Below, one piece after another: positions 54,641 to 63,270 of a stretch of 64,000 nt of DNA (positions are counted from its first letter, which is position 1; every line of letters starts with the position of its first letter). The notes beneath the pieces are model-generated. The model was not told the origin of the DNA. It saw only the letters and a list, made by a program, of their open reading frames with translations, and ran no database searches. Both the position numbers and the translations under genes were made by a program. The DNA lies in NCBI GenBank assembly GCA_020404105.1, contig JADBWH010000007.1, positions 1 through 64,000 of the forward strand. Reading direction: 5' to 3'. The stretch comes from Pseudanabaena sp. M53BS1SP1A06MG. GTDB lineage: Bacteria > Cyanobacteriota > Cyanobacteriia > Pseudanabaenales > Pseudanabaenaceae.

Positions 54641-56104
54641 ATGCGCGTGGCGATCGCTGGAGGAGGGTTAGCAGGATTATCCTGTGCCAAGTATTTGGTG
54701 GATTTAGGACATCAGCCGATATTGCTAGAGCGCAGTAACGTTCTCGGCGGCTTAGTAGCGGCATGGAAAGATGCCGATGGCGATTGGATCGAAACAGGAT
54801 TACATAACTTTTTTGGCGCTTATCCCAATATGTTGCAACTGATGGGTGAGCTAAATATCCTCGATCGCCTGCAATGGAAGCGCCATGCTTTAATTTTTAA
54901 TCAACCCGAAAAGCCAGGAGTGCTTTCATGGTTTGATGTACCCGATATCCCATCCCCCTTTAATATCATTGTCTCGATTCTGCGTAACAACGATATGCTC
55001 ACATGGGAGCAGAAAATTCGGTTTGCGATCGGGCTAATTCCTGCAATTATTCGTGGCGATGACTACGTTGTCTCGATGGACAAATACACCTTCGAGGAAT
55101 GGCTAGAAATGCGCGGCATCGGTAAGGACATTACTACCGATATTTTTATTGCCGTTTGTAAATCCCTCAAATTTATCGATCCCGATGTCATTTCCGCAAC
55201 GATTCCCCTTCGCGCCCTCAACAAATTTCTCCAACAAAAAGATGGCTCAAAAATTGCCTACCTAGATGGCGCACCTCCTGAACGTCTCTGTCAGCCCATC
55301 GTCGATTATGTTGTGGCAAGAGGCGGCGAAGTGCATACAGGTGTAGCGCTCAAGGAAATTGTCACCGATCAAGATGGCAATGTCCAAAAGTTAATCGTCC
55401 AAGGTACAGACGGCTCACCTAGTCGCGAAATCTTTGCCGATGCCTACGTTTCCGCCATGTCAGTGGACGCATTTAAAAACTATATTCCTGACACTTGGCA
55501 AGGCTTGCCCTATTTTCAACAACTAGACAACCTTGAAGGCGTACCCGTAATCAGTGTGCAGATCTGGTTTGATCGCAAACTTACCGATATTGATCACACC
55601 CTATTTTCGCGATCGCCCCTGCTTAGCGTTTACTCAGATATGAGCAACTCCTGCAAGGAATATGCCGATCCTGACAAATCGATGCTAGAGCTAGTCTTTG
55701 CCCCTGCTGCCGATTGGATTGATCGCCCCAATAGCGAAATTGTGGAAGCAACCCTCAATGAACTTGCCAAACTATTTCCGCAGCATCTCCCTAGCCCTGC
55801 CAAAGTCTTAAAGTCCCATGTCGTCAAGACTCCGCGATCAATTTATACAGCCACACCCGGACGTGAACAATTCCGTCCCGGCCAAGCTACACCAATATCT
55901 AATTTCTTTTTGTCAGGTAGCTATACAGCACAACCCTTTTTTGGCAGTATGGAAGGGGCGGTACTTTCTGGTAAGCTAACAGCACAGGAAATCCATCAAG
56001 CAAGTCAAAACCCAAATCAAAAAGCAAGTCAATCTTCGGGAAGTAAAGTCCTTGGTCGAACCTCTAACCAAAACCAGTCAAATCCATCTGTCGTCAGTGC
56101 CTAA
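54641..56104 (+). CDS. crtP: 15-cis-phytoene desaturase
   Basis: FAD-dependent desaturase of 487 residues (plant PDS type) that turns 15-cis-phytoene into 9,15,9'-tri-cis-zeta-carotene with plastoquinone as acceptor, on the membrane surface. The N-terminal [20 protein letters not shown] binds FAD, followed by [14 protein letters not shown] and [11 protein letters not shown]; the C-terminal [20 protein letters not shown] is typical of PDS. The last ~35 residues are Gln/Ser/Asn-rich and look like an added tail. It is directly followed by crtB, its partner in the pathway. Confidence 0.95.
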   Translation: MRVAIAGGGLAGLSCAKYLVDLGHQPILLERSNVLGGLVAAWKDADGDWIETGLHNFFGAYPNMLQLMGELNILDRLQWKRHALIFNQPEKPGVLSWFDVPDIPSPFNIIVSILRNNDMLTWEQKIRFAIGLIPAIIRGDDYVVSMDKYTFEEWLEMRGIGKDITTDIFIAVCKSLKFIDPDVISATIPLRALNKFLQQKDGSKIAYLDGAPPERLCQPIVDYVVARGGEVHTGVALKEIVTDQDGNVQKLIVQGTDGSPSREIFADAYVSAMSVDAFKNYIPDTWQGLPYFQQLDNLEGVPVISVQIWFDRKLTDIDHTLFSRSPLLSVYSDMSNSCKEYADPDKSMLELVFAPAADWIDRPNSEIVEATLNELAKLFPQHLPSPAKVLKSHVVKTPRSIYTATPGREQFRPGQATPISNFFLSGSYTAQPFFGSMEGAVLSGKLTAQEIHQASQNPNQKASQSSGSKVLGRTSNQNQSNPSVVSA

Positions 56105-56108
56105 GCCG

Positions 56109-56996
56109 ATGGGAATGCGTCAGCCAGTCAGTCTGGAGGAAGCCTACGAGATTTGTCGTTGTATTACGGCAAAGTATGCTAAGACCTTTTATCTTGGCAC
56201 AATGCTGATGTCTGAAGCAAAACGGCGAGCAGTTTGGGCGATATATGCTTGGTGTCGGCGTACCGACGAGCTTGTAGATGGGATGCAGGCGGAAACTACC
56301 GATGCGGAAACGCTCTTTAACTGGGAGAAACAGCTAGAAGCGACATTTCGCGGCGATCCGATTCATGCATCAGATATTGCCCTCTCGGATACCGTTAAGC
56401 AGTACCCTATGCCCATCCAACCTTTTAAAGACATGATCTCAGGAATGCGGATGGATCTAAAGTACGATCGCTACCAAACCTTTGAGGATCTGCATTTGTA
56501 TTGCTATCGTGTCGCAGGGACAGTAGGCTTGATGTCGGCAGCAATCATGGGCTTCGAGACGAAAGATCCCTCAGTAATTTGTTCGGCGACTGAAGCCGCG
56601 ATCGCTTTGGGCATTGCCATGCAATTAACAAATATTTTGCGCGATATTGGTGAAGATGCTCAGCGAGGGCGAATTTATTTACCCCTTGAGGATCTACACT
56701 ATTTCGACTATACCGAAAAAGATTTATTAAATGGTGTCGTCGATGATCGCTGGATCGAGTTAATGCGTTTTCAAATCCAAAGAGCGCGAGAATTTTATCA
56801 ACATGCTGAGGATGGTATTTCCGCACTCTGTCGCGATGCCCGATGGCCAGTGTGGTCATCCTTAATTTTGTATCGCAATATTTTAAAAGCAATTGAAAAA
56901 AATCACTACGAAGTCTTTAAGCAGCGTGCTTTTGTCCCCAACTCTGGTAAGGTGCTAGCTTTACCTTGGGCCTGGCTCAAAGCTCAGACATGTTAA
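56109..56996 (+). CDS. crtB: Phytoene synthase
   Basis: Protein of 295 residues that condenses two geranylgeranyl diphosphates to 15-cis-phytoene, the first carotenoid step. The two aspartate-rich motifs are DELVD and DIGEDAQRGRIYLP; AKYAKTFYLGTMLMSEAKRR and AIYAWCRRTDELVDG are conserved. The ATG at 56109, five bases past the crtP stop, is preferred because the family sequence starts there (MGMRQPVSLEEAYE); a TTG at 56052 inside crtP is a weaker option. The genes form a crtP-crtB operon ended by a good terminator. Confidence 0.94.
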   Translation: MGMRQPVSLEEAYEICRCITAKYAKTFYLGTMLMSEAKRRAVWAIYAWCRRTDELVDGMQAETTDAETLFNWEKQLEATFRGDPIHASDIALSDTVKQYPMPIQPFKDMISGMRMDLKYDRYQTFEDLHLYCYRVAGTVGLMSAAIMGFETKDPSVICSATEAAIALGIAMQLTNILRDIGEDAQRGRIYLPLEDLHYFDYTEKDLLNGVVDDRWIELMRFQIQRAREFYQHAEDGISALCRDARWPVWSSLILYRNILKAIEKNHYEVFKQRAFVPNSGKVLALPWAWLKAQTC

Positions 56997-56997
56997 T

Positions 56998-57026
56998 AAA
57001 AAAAGAGTGCTTTGCACTCTTTTTTT
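56998..57026. terminator. Bidirectional terminator after crtB
   Basis: A-tract, stem GAGTGC-TTT-GCACTC and T-tract right after the crtB stop; it also overlaps the end of the convergent bestrophin gene. Confidence 0.85.
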
Positions 57027-57909
57027 ATGCAAATTTGTCAGGACAAATAGATACTAAGTCTTCAATATTTCGCATCATAGTATTGCAGATATTGTCTAGG
57101 GGCAAATCATTGGCATCATGCCCAAAGGGATCTTCTATTTGAATGCCAATCTCTTCAATGCCTAAGAGCGTAAAACTAATCAAGGCTACAATTGGGGCTG
57201 TCATCCATTCCAGTTGATCAACCATTTGAAATGGTAATGACAGACAATAAATCATGAGTAACTGCTTCAGGTGAATAGAATAAGCTAAGGGTATTGGAGT
57301 TCTGAGAATTCGCTCACAAATACCCACCACATCCGTCATTTGATGCAATAGGTTAATCATATCGCCTAGTTGGTAGCGATCAAGTTTGCCCTGATGAGTC
57401 TGTTCCTGTAAATAACTGCTAATCCAAAAGGCGATTTCGAGCGGTGGATGATTCATTGTTTTCAGGCGATCAAATTGAGCAGCAGAGAGATTAGCTGCTA
57501 GTTCCGCATTAATCGGCTCTGATCGTAAATGTAGTTTTAAGGCGATCGCAAAGGCCGGTAATAGCTTAACTGCGGCGATTTTTGCTTGGCGATCGCGCGG
57601 TTCTTGTTCTGAAATTGCGACTAATATTTGTCTGGATAGATTCCGTACCGTATTTACCAATAGTCCCCATGCTTTACGTCCTTCCCAAAATCTTTCATAG
57701 GCTGTATTTGTACGGAATACCAGTAATAAGCCCAACACAATATTTGGAATGATGCCACCTAAAATCGGAAGAGAAACTTGAATTTTAAATAGATGGAAAA
57801 TGTAAATTAGAGCGCCAAAAAGTCCACATAATAGAGAGCGTGGTAACACTTCTGGAACTACTGAGCCTCTCCATCGTAGTGCAATATGGAACCAACTATC
57901 TTTTTTCAT
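57025..57909 (-). CDS. Bestrophin-family ion channel protein
   Basis: Membrane protein of 294 residues with the bestrophin/UPF0187 fold: WFHIALRWRGSVVPEVLPR at the N terminus, then FRTNTAYERFWEGRKAWGLL and LLGIEEIGIQIEDPFGHDAN DLPLD-type end. Bestrophins form pentameric anion channels; in cyanobacteria and algae some act at the thylakoid and are linked to bicarbonate or ion balance. The ATG at 57909 fits the family start better than an upstream extension to 57957. The role here is inferred from family only. Confidence 0.87.
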   Translation of the reverse strand: MKKDSWFHIALRWRGSVVPEVLPRSLLCGLFGALIYIFHLFKIQVSLPILGGIIPNIVLGLLLVFRTNTAYERFWEGRKAWGLLVNTVRNLSRQILVAISEQEPRDRQAKIAAVKLLPAFAIALKLHLRSEPINAELAANLSAAQFDRLKTMNHPPLEIAFWISSYLQEQTHQGKLDRYQLGDMINLLHQMTDVVGICERILRTPIPLAYSIHLKQLLMIYCLSLPFQMVDQLEWMTAPIVALISFTLLGIEEIGIQIEDPFGHDANDLPLDNICNTMMRNIEDLVSICPDKFA

Positions 57910-57997
57910 GCACTTCCATATCTCTGATACCAAATCGAGAAGAAAAATTGTGATCACAATTTTTCGATTTAAAAACTAAACTCAGTAATTTTTGTAA

Positions 57998-58094
57998 ATT
58001 AGGACTTAGGCATCAAGTAGATGTGGCACGGGCAAACCTTCCGCCACATCTACTCAAAATCCAGTAAACTCGTTAGCATTGCGTCAGTCCTATA
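57998..58094. repeat. Family D miniature element, copy 1
   Basis: ATTAGGACTTAGGCATCAAG on the left and GCATTGCGTCAGTCCTATAA on the right frame a small hairpin GATGTGGC...GCCACATC. The right half (CCACATCTACTC, CCAGTAAACTCG) matches copies at 58237 and 33108. Confidence 0.7.
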
Positions 58095-58236
58095 AATGAA
58101 GAAATATTTGTACTGTTTCTTTATTTATTGCGATTTTAAATTAATACTCGCTCATTGTAATGCCTTACAGGTATGCGTAGATAAATTATTTTGAGTAATT
58201 ATGGTGATAAGTAGAAGTAAATCTCATCTAAATTAG

Positions 58237-58312
58237 TTAGGACTTATGCATTGGGTAGATGTGACATCTACCTCAAGCCTAGTAAATTCGTTCGGTTTGC
58301 GTAAGTCCTAAA
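58237..58312. repeat. Family D miniature element, copy 2
   Basis: TTAGGACTTATGCA on the left and TGCGTAAGTCCTAA on the right are exact inverted ends; the middle keeps CTAGTAAATTCGTTCGG, like copy 1. It directly precedes a truncated MarR-like reading frame and may have caused the truncation. Confidence 0.75.
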
Positions 58313-58319
58313 TCTCATA

Positions 58320-58472
58320 AACAGGGATCGGCGAGGTGCTTTTGCTGTAATCACAGGAGAAGGGTTCAAGATGCTAGATCGAATGTGGACTGTATATGGG
58401 CAGGCAATTGAGAAATATTTTGCTTGTCACCTAGATGGGTACTGGTTCCGCCTGATAGGATTATTTAGCTAA
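58320..58472 (+). pseudogene. MarR-family regulator, C-terminal fragment
   Basis: Open frame reading NRDRRGAFAVITGEGFKMLD, then MWTVYGQAIEKYFACHL, to a TAA. DRRGAFAVIT-x-EG is the wing and start of the last helix of MarR regulators; the preceding DNA-binding part is gone and the frame begins right at a family D element. An ATG at 58371 with AGGAGA upstream could give a 33-residue peptide, but a relic is more likely. A hairpin GCTAAAAAC...GTTTTTAGC follows. Confidence 0.55.
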
Positions 58473-58541
58473 AAACCTTGTCAGGCAAAGTTTTTAGCCG
58501 TTCTAAGATCAAATCGTCGAAATCCAGAGACCAAAAGGGTT

Positions 58542-59336
58542 TCAGGGCTTTGTCCCATCTCGCGGAACCAGTGCCGCTAAATCAAGGACTCGCTTAATTA
58601 CATTCCTTGCATCTTCCTCAGCCTCCAGTGGACTGATATGCCCTCCCGGAACTGTAATAACCTCTAGCTTTGGTGGGATGCCAACGTAATCTGTTTCTCC
58701 GATAACAGCCATAGCAGGTACTTGGAGATTTTGAATAAGGGAAACTGCATCCTGAGCTTTCAAGATGACTGCTTCGATTGTCCGCGCAATCTCTCTTGCG
58801 GGACGCTTTGATAGCCTTGCTTGCATCTGGGCGATCAATTCGGGTCGCTTTTCTAGAAGGATTGGGGAATAAAGTGCCATAGCCGCCTGCTTAGCAAAGA
58901 AAGCTGGAAAAATAGCCATGCGTTTTTGCAGTGCAAAAGTAATCCGACTCAGCCCCTTTGTTCTTTTAAACGGCATATTGAAAAGGCCGAGAGCTGCGAA
59001 CCGATCGGGAAACTGAATCGCTGCCTGCAAAGCTGTCATGCTTCCCCAGGAATGTCCGATGACTACACATCGTTGCACAGTTAACTCATCCATAATACGG
59101 ATGAGCATTTCGACACAATCATTCAAACTCCAATCATGCCCAACATTATCGCTATTTCCATGGGCGGGCATATCCACAAAAACCTGCATCCTGCCTTTAG
59201 CGGGACTGCTAACCTGAGTCCATAGGGTTTTGTCCAAAAAGACCCCATGCAGATAAATAATTGGCATATCAGTTGTGCCGTCATCCAATACGACAGATAT
59301 GCGTCCCAGATTCGTTTTAATTAATAGTTCATTCAT
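58542..59336 (-). CDS. Alpha/beta-fold hydrolase
   Basis: Soluble hydrolase of 264 residues with the catalytic triad in order: serine in GHSWGS, aspartate in IGETDYVG and histidine in VPGGHISP; the oxyanion region is YLHGVFLDKTLW. The helical cap (about 130-190) gives no substrate hint. It lies 19 bp after the NmrA-like gene on the same strand, so the two form an operon that diverges from a LysR gene. Confidence 0.88.
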   Translation of the reverse strand: MNELLIKTNLGRISVVLDDGTTDMPIIYLHGVFLDKTLWTQVSSPAKGRMQVFVDMPAHGNSDNVGHDWSLNDCVEMLIRIMDELTVQRCVVIGHSWGSMTALQAAIQFPDRFAALGLFNMPFKRTKGLSRITFALQKRMAIFPAFFAKQAAMALYSPILLEKRPELIAQMQARLSKRPAREIARTIEAVILKAQDAVSLIQNLQVPAMAVIGETDYVGIPPKLEVITVPGGHISPLEAEEDARNVIKRVLDLAALVPRDGTKP

Positions 59337-59355
59337 GTTGAGTTCTCAACTGCCA

Positions 59356-60237
59356 TTACAGGTTCTTGACTTGATGAATGCGTAGAAACTCCTCAAACGA
59401 TGTCAGGTTTGGGTAAATATCCCTTGCCTCATCGGTTCTGAAGACCCAATTTCCCGCAGATTGCCATTTTAACTGCTCAACAAATTCACGGTTCATCAAC
59501 TGACATAACCAGGCTGGCAACGTGAACCATTTTGCTGACCTACCGCTCACTTCTTTGTAGAGTTGCTTCATCTCTGGAACAGTTGGGCAATCACTTGCCA
59601 TGTTGATTTTCTGCCCGATATATTTAGTAGGATTTGCGAACACAGCCGCAGCAATTCCTCCCATATCATCGACTGCCAGCATCTGATAAGGAATCTCAGG
59701 TTTCATGACACCAGTAATGAACGGAAATGTCCACTCGCCACCAAATGCTGAATCGATTATATTGTCCATGAAGGTCACCGTTCCCAGAAAGGTGTAGGGA
59801 AGTTGAATTGCTTTAATGTATTTTTCGACTTCTGCTTTGGACTTGAAGTGTTCAAGTTGATGAGGAAATGTGCAGCCATCTGCCATAGTCGATTGCACAA
59901 AGTGCTGAACACCTGAGGCTTTGGCAATATCTGCCAAATTTTTACCTTGGCGGATTTCACCTTCGTAGCCCACCCCTTCTTCCCAGTAATTTTGCATAGA
60001 AAATACTCCCGTTACTCCCACAACTACTTCTTTCAAAGATTCCTGATCGTCCAAATTCCCGACCACAACTTCTGCTCCCCGCTCTACCAATCGTCTGGCA
60101 GCAGGGCTTTTAGCATTGCGGGTCAAGGCTTTTACTCTAAATCCATTGTTTAGTAGGTGTCGGGCTACGGCTCCTCCCTGTTTTCCCGTTGCCCCTACTA
60201 CCAAGATGAGGTGACTGTCATTCATTGGTTTATCCAT
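59356..60237 (-). CDS. NmrA-family NAD(P)-binding protein
   Basis: Protein of 293 residues with an N-terminal Rossmann fold of the atypical short-chain dehydrogenase type: LILVVGATGKQGGAVARHLL binds the dinucleotide, then RVKALTRN and GAEVVVGNLDDQESL, and FMDNI in the NmrA pattern. Such proteins act as redox sensors (HSCARG/NmrA) or as reductases; no Tyr-x3-Lys pair is evident, which favours a sensor or an unusual enzyme. It is co-transcribed with the hydrolase and divergent from LysR. Confidence 0.85.
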   Translation of the reverse strand: MDKPMNDSHLILVVGATGKQGGAVARHLLNNGFRVKALTRNAKSPAARRLVERGAEVVVGNLDDQESLKEVVVGVTGVFSMQNYWEEGVGYEGEIRQGKNLADIAKASGVQHFVQSTMADGCTFPHQLEHFKSKAEVEKYIKAIQLPYTFLGTVTFMDNIIDSAFGGEWTFPFITGVMKPEIPYQMLAVDDMGGIAAAVFANPTKYIGQKINMASDCPTVPEMKQLYKEVSGRSAKWFTLPAWLCQLMNREFVEQLKWQSAGNWVFRTDEARDIYPNLTSFEEFLRIHQVKNL

Positions 60238-60294
60238 CGTTGTTTTCTGTTAACGCTTCTTAATTTCAGCTTAGAGCCGATCAGGTTATAACAG

Positions 60295-60304
60295 ATATGC
60301 ATAT
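60295..60304. promoter_or_regulatory. Possible LysR operator palindrome
   Basis: ATATGCATAT is a perfect palindrome with T-N8-A ends, set in a longer AT-rich symmetric stretch midway between the divergent NmrA-like and LysR starts, 14 bp before the LysR ATG. LysR sites are often T-N11-A, so this is only suggestive. Confidence 0.35.
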
Positions 60305-60318
60305 TTTATATAATTGTC

Positions 60319-61236
60319 ATGCATGAAGTGGATTTACGAGGAATCGATCTCAATCTTTTGGTGCTGTTGAATGCTTTGATTGAGCAACGCAATGTAACTT
60401 GGGCTGCTGATCGTATGCATATGAGTCAGCCTGCAATGAGTCGAGCCTTGGCAAGGATTCGCAAATTGATGAACGATCCTATTTTGGTACGGGGTGGAGA
60501 TGGACTGATGCCAACACCAAGGGCGATCGCGCTTCATCCCCAACTCAAACGACTGCTCAATGATATTACCCATCTCATATCCGATGTTCCCTTCAGTCCG
60601 CAACTGTTGACGGGTTGCATCACTTTGGCGGCGACTGACCATGAGATGGTTGTTTTTCTTCCCAAACTAATGACGCTGATCGCTCAGGTCGCACCACAAC
60701 TAGATGTGATGGTAATTCCTCTGTTTAACATTGCGGCGGAATGTCTGCATGATGGCAGTATTGATCTTGCTTTCGGGGTTGCTCAGGCAACCTTGCCGAG
60801 TTATCTTTGTCAAGAGCTTCTGTATAAAGACACCTACATCACCCTAATGCGGCGGCAACACCCTGCTGGCAACTGTCTATCGGTCGAGCAATTTTCAACT
60901 CTCAACCATGTGCAGGTGACCGCAGTAGGCAACAGTGGTGGATCGGCGGTGGATATTGCACTGGATAGGTTGGGCTTACATCGTCGAATTGTGCTACAAC
61001 TGCCCAGTTTTATTACTGCTCTCGCTGTAGTTGCCGCATCGGATTTGGTGGTAACATTACCAGCTTCGATCGCCCAACGATATGCAATTCAGTCCGATCT
61101 CGTGGCGATCGCTACTCCAATTGATTGCCCACCTATTAACCATATCTCAATTTGGTCTAGGGTAAGGGATGCTGATCCAGCTAATCAGTGGTTACGCAAA
61201 CTTGTAAGGGAAGTAGCAAGTCGAGTAGAGAGTTAA
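60319..61236 (+). CDS. LysR-family transcriptional regulator
   Basis: Regulator of 305 residues with an N-terminal winged helix (about 8-67, recognition region MSQPAMSRALARIRKLMND) and a C-terminal LysR substrate domain of usual length. Its GIDLNLLVLLNALIEQRNVT start resembles the LysR at 2160 and the same NodD/PnbR-like subgroup. It diverges from the NmrA-like/hydrolase operon with an 81-bp gap, the likely site of control. Effector unknown. Confidence 0.9.
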   Translation: MHEVDLRGIDLNLLVLLNALIEQRNVTWAADRMHMSQPAMSRALARIRKLMNDPILVRGGDGLMPTPRAIALHPQLKRLLNDITHLISDVPFSPQLLTGCITLAATDHEMVVFLPKLMTLIAQVAPQLDVMVIPLFNIAAECLHDGSIDLAFGVAQATLPSYLCQELLYKDTYITLMRRQHPAGNCLSVEQFSTLNHVQVTAVGNSGGSAVDIALDRLGLHRRIVLQLPSFITALAVVAASDLVVTLPASIAQRYAIQSDLVAIATPIDCPPINHISIWSRVRDADPANQWLRKLVREVASRVES

Positions 61237-61266
61237 GTTTGCAGCGATCCCTCCACTTAAGAAAAC

Positions 61267-61320
61267 GCATAACGCCTAGATAACCTGATGGTTAACCATC
61301 AGGTTATCTAGGCGTTATGT
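61267..61320 (-). other. attC-like palindrome after the DUF1566 gene
   Basis: A 54-bp perfect inverted repeat (25 paired bases, loop TTAA) whose minus-strand reading begins ACATAAC and ends GTTATGC, like the outer core sites of the neighbouring attC candidates. It starts two bases past the stop of the DUF1566 gene. It lacks the unpaired bases that give a normal attC its orientation, so it could also be a simple terminator. Confidence 0.45.
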
Positions 61321-61322
61321 TT

Positions 61323-62534
61323 CTATTGCTGACGCATTCGTCTAACGCAACGCACGAAATTGTTCACAATTTGCAAATCACCCTGCGGACCGAAATACAC
61401 TGGTTGATTTTCATTCCCGCTCTTAGATTTTGGGTCTGATCTAATTGCCCCAGAACCATGTGCATCAATCAATGAAGAAAATGGTTTAGCTAATGCGGTA
61501 CCAAACACAACATATAAAGCCATATTTCCAGCAACTGGACCGTCAAGCAATGTTGTTCCAGTCCAATAATAGGGAATGTCAGGCTTTAGGTCAGGCGTTG
61601 TTATTTGCGAAAATTTGAAGAGCGAAGATGCTGCTGGTCGAGAATTTACTTGGAAAGATACAGAGTAATCTACTAGGGTTTGAAGTTCCTTTACGCTAGG
61701 CATTCTCCAATCATGAAAACCTCCTGTTGTCTGCTGTCTACAGTATACCAGTGCATTCTTCCAGTTCATCCCAATATGACTGTCTTCCTTTTGCCACATC
61801 AGTCCTGTAGCAAGGTCAGAAATCGTTCCGTCTCCATTATCTCTGAAATTGTTTTTTCCATACATTGGGTTGCCCCGAACAAAACGAAAGTACATTTTGC
61901 TTGGTGAACCAGATCGGGGATCAAGAAGTGGATAGGCCTTTACGCGACCGTCTACGAAATTGACACCAAAATGAGAATGGTCGCGCCCCATTGTCAACCC
62001 ATTGAAAGGAGTCGAACTCCAAACTTGAGCGTCAATCTCTCGTTCGCCCAAATATACGTTCCCAATCGGCTGTTCAAAATAGGTAGTATCTATAAACAGC
62101 CGAACCGACTTATCACCAAACACCTGACCAGAATACTGAATCAATGAATAGAGTTCCTTGACGGTTGGGATTCGCCAATCAGTTGGTCCCTTCCGATTTA
62201 ACTCTTGTAGTGCAAGTTGAGCTTGGGCTAAAGTCATTTTGGTTCCAAGCTTCTTCTGCCAAATCAATCCAGTGTTCGAGTCAGTTATTGTTCCATCATT
62301 GTTGTCTACGTATTGAGGTTTGAGCAACTCATTATTGGCATCTTGACCAAAATAGTCATCATGGGTTTCTGGAGATGGAATTGCACCTTCTGCGTTGTAA
62401 GACACAGATTGTCCAGTACCGACAACTGGATAAGATAGGTTTCCGTTTGCGAATCCTTCAGCACTCAAAGTTATCACAGACCAAACAATTCCTGCCACTA
62501 ATAGAAATTTAGAATATTCCAAACTGTCCTTCAT
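61323..62534 (-). CDS. DUF1566 (Lcl C-terminal domain) secreted protein
   Basis: Protein of 403 residues with a signal peptide (KFLLVAGIVWSVITLSAEGF) and two DUF1566 units (about 80-215 and 225-400). Each has a calcium-loop-like DNxDGTIxD segment (DNNDGTITDSNTGLIWQKK and DNGDGTISDLATGLMWQKE), then WRIPTVKELYSLI or WRMPSVKELQTLV, and a final FVRCVR. The fold is fimbrial/lectin-like and surface-exposed; function unknown. The gene is framed by attC-like palindromes on both sides, so it is probably a gene cassette. Confidence 0.85.
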   Translation of the reverse strand: MKDSLEYSKFLLVAGIVWSVITLSAEGFANGNLSYPVVGTGQSVSYNAEGAIPSPETHDDYFGQDANNELLKPQYVDNNDGTITDSNTGLIWQKKLGTKMTLAQAQLALQELNRKGPTDWRIPTVKELYSLIQYSGQVFGDKSVRLFIDTTYFEQPIGNVYLGEREIDAQVWSSTPFNGLTMGRDHSHFGVNFVDGRVKAYPLLDPRSGSPSKMYFRFVRGNPMYGKNNFRDNGDGTISDLATGLMWQKEDSHIGMNWKNALVYCRQQTTGGFHDWRMPSVKELQTLVDYSVSFQVNSRPAASSLFKFSQITTPDLKPDIPYYWTGTTLLDGPVAGNMALYVVFGTALAKPFSSLIDAHGSGAIRSDPKSKSGNENQPVYFGPQGDLQIVNNFVRCVRRMRQQ

Positions 62535-62547
62535 ATATTGTTTGTCA

Positions 62548-62658
62548 ACCTAACGTTTGAATTAACCAGCTTGAGACAGAGTTACGAAGCCGAGCGAGAA
62601 TGAAATGACGCTCGGCGCAGGAACGCCGTTGCAAGTCCGATTGAACGAGATGCTAGGT
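62548..62658 (-). other. attC-like recombination site (cassette of the membrane protein)
   Basis: Read on the minus strand, ACCTAGC at the left end and GTTAGGT at the right are complementary with one mismatch; GTTAGGT fits the integron core GTTRRRY. Between them is an inner stem CGCCGAGCG...CGCTCGGC. The stop codon of the membrane-protein gene lies inside the left core, as in many integron cassettes. Length is 111 bp. Confidence 0.6.
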
Positions 62659-63039
62659 CTCAACCGTAAATTCTGAACGAGCGCGCCATGTAAGGTTTGC
62701 TTGCAAAAGGGAGATGCCAAAGGTACCGACGATTATTGCGATGGAGACGGGCAGATGAAACTGTGTGAAGCCAGCGAGACCAAAGGCAGCATGAATCGGT
62801 AGGACAACTCCCGAAAGCGCAGCGATAACGAATGAGCCTCTTAGCCCTGAACGCTTGCGTGTAACCACTGCCACAAAGCACCACAGCAAGAGAATAAATG
62901 CGGCAAGGTTGAAGAGAGTGAAAAGCTGGATTCCACCGGGGAGTCCAAACATTTCCCACTCCTTCCAGTACGCTGCGTCCGCCTGATGAGCCATAACTAG
63001 CGACAGGTTGAGGGCAACCACCTGATCGAGGACGCGCAT
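62653..63039 (-). CDS. Small four-helix membrane protein (cassette gene)
   Basis: Protein of 128 residues with four predicted membrane helices (about 38-58, 68-82, 86-103, 105-115). The start VVALNLSLVMAHQADAAYWK, then EWEMFGLPGG, resembles small DUF6713-type membrane proteins; the role is unknown. GGAG seven bases before the ATG is a good ribosome site. The gene is visibly richer in G and C than its neighbours, which suggests a separate origin. It lies between two attC-like sites. An overlapping longer frame on the same strand is not supported by sequence quality. Confidence 0.72.
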   Translation of the reverse strand: MRVLDQVVALNLSLVMAHQADAAYWKEWEMFGLPGGIQLFTLFNLAAFILLLWCFVAVVTRKRSGLRGSFVIAALSGVVLPIHAAFGLAGFTQFHLPVSIAIIVGTFGISLLQANLTWRARSEFTVET

Positions 63040-63055
63040 GACATATCTCCGTGGA

Positions 63056-63142
63056 GTCTAACGGCTTAATTGAGAGGCAATAGATTCCGTTCAACTAAGC
63101 ACAAATTACTCTGATATTGTCCAATCCAATGATGTGTTATGC
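63056..63142 (-). other. attC-like recombination site upstream of the membrane-protein cassette
   Basis: On the minus strand the 87-bp site begins GCATAAC and ends GTTAGAC, which fits GTTRRRY. The inner boxes ATTGGATTG and CTCAATTAAG pair in part. It shares ACATCA next to the left core with the site at 63271, indicating a common type of site. Confidence 0.6.
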
Positions 63143-63270
63143 ACCGATCGCTTATCAATTATTTATCTTTGCGATCGCCGATCATCTCTCGGAACTCATC
63201 AACGAAGCAGATAATTTTTGCTTGCTTAAACTTGGCTGATAATAGACAACTTTAATGAGCGTATCGGTTA
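63143..63270. other. Spacer between two attC-like sites (cassette without a gene)
   Basis: 128 bp with no full gene. On the minus strand one short frame reads AKFKQAKIICFVDEFREMIG, then DRKDK and a stop close to the attC core, which looks like the C-terminal end of a lost protein. It could be an eroded cassette. Confidence 0.45.

Noticed and set aside
56052-56109. TTG start of crtB inside crtP
   Set aside because: The residues gained match no phytoene synthase N terminus I know; ATG 56109 gives the usual start.
58371-58472. Independent 33-residue peptide gene with AGGAGA upstream
   Set aside because: Its frame continues upstream into MarR-like sequence up to a repeat element, so a truncated gene explains it better.
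62660-63094. Overlapping 144-residue frame in the membrane-protein cassette
   Set aside because: It has no family resemblance, is rich in Arg/Pro/Ser/Cys as shadow frames are, and overlaps a frame with four clean membrane helices and a good ribosome site.
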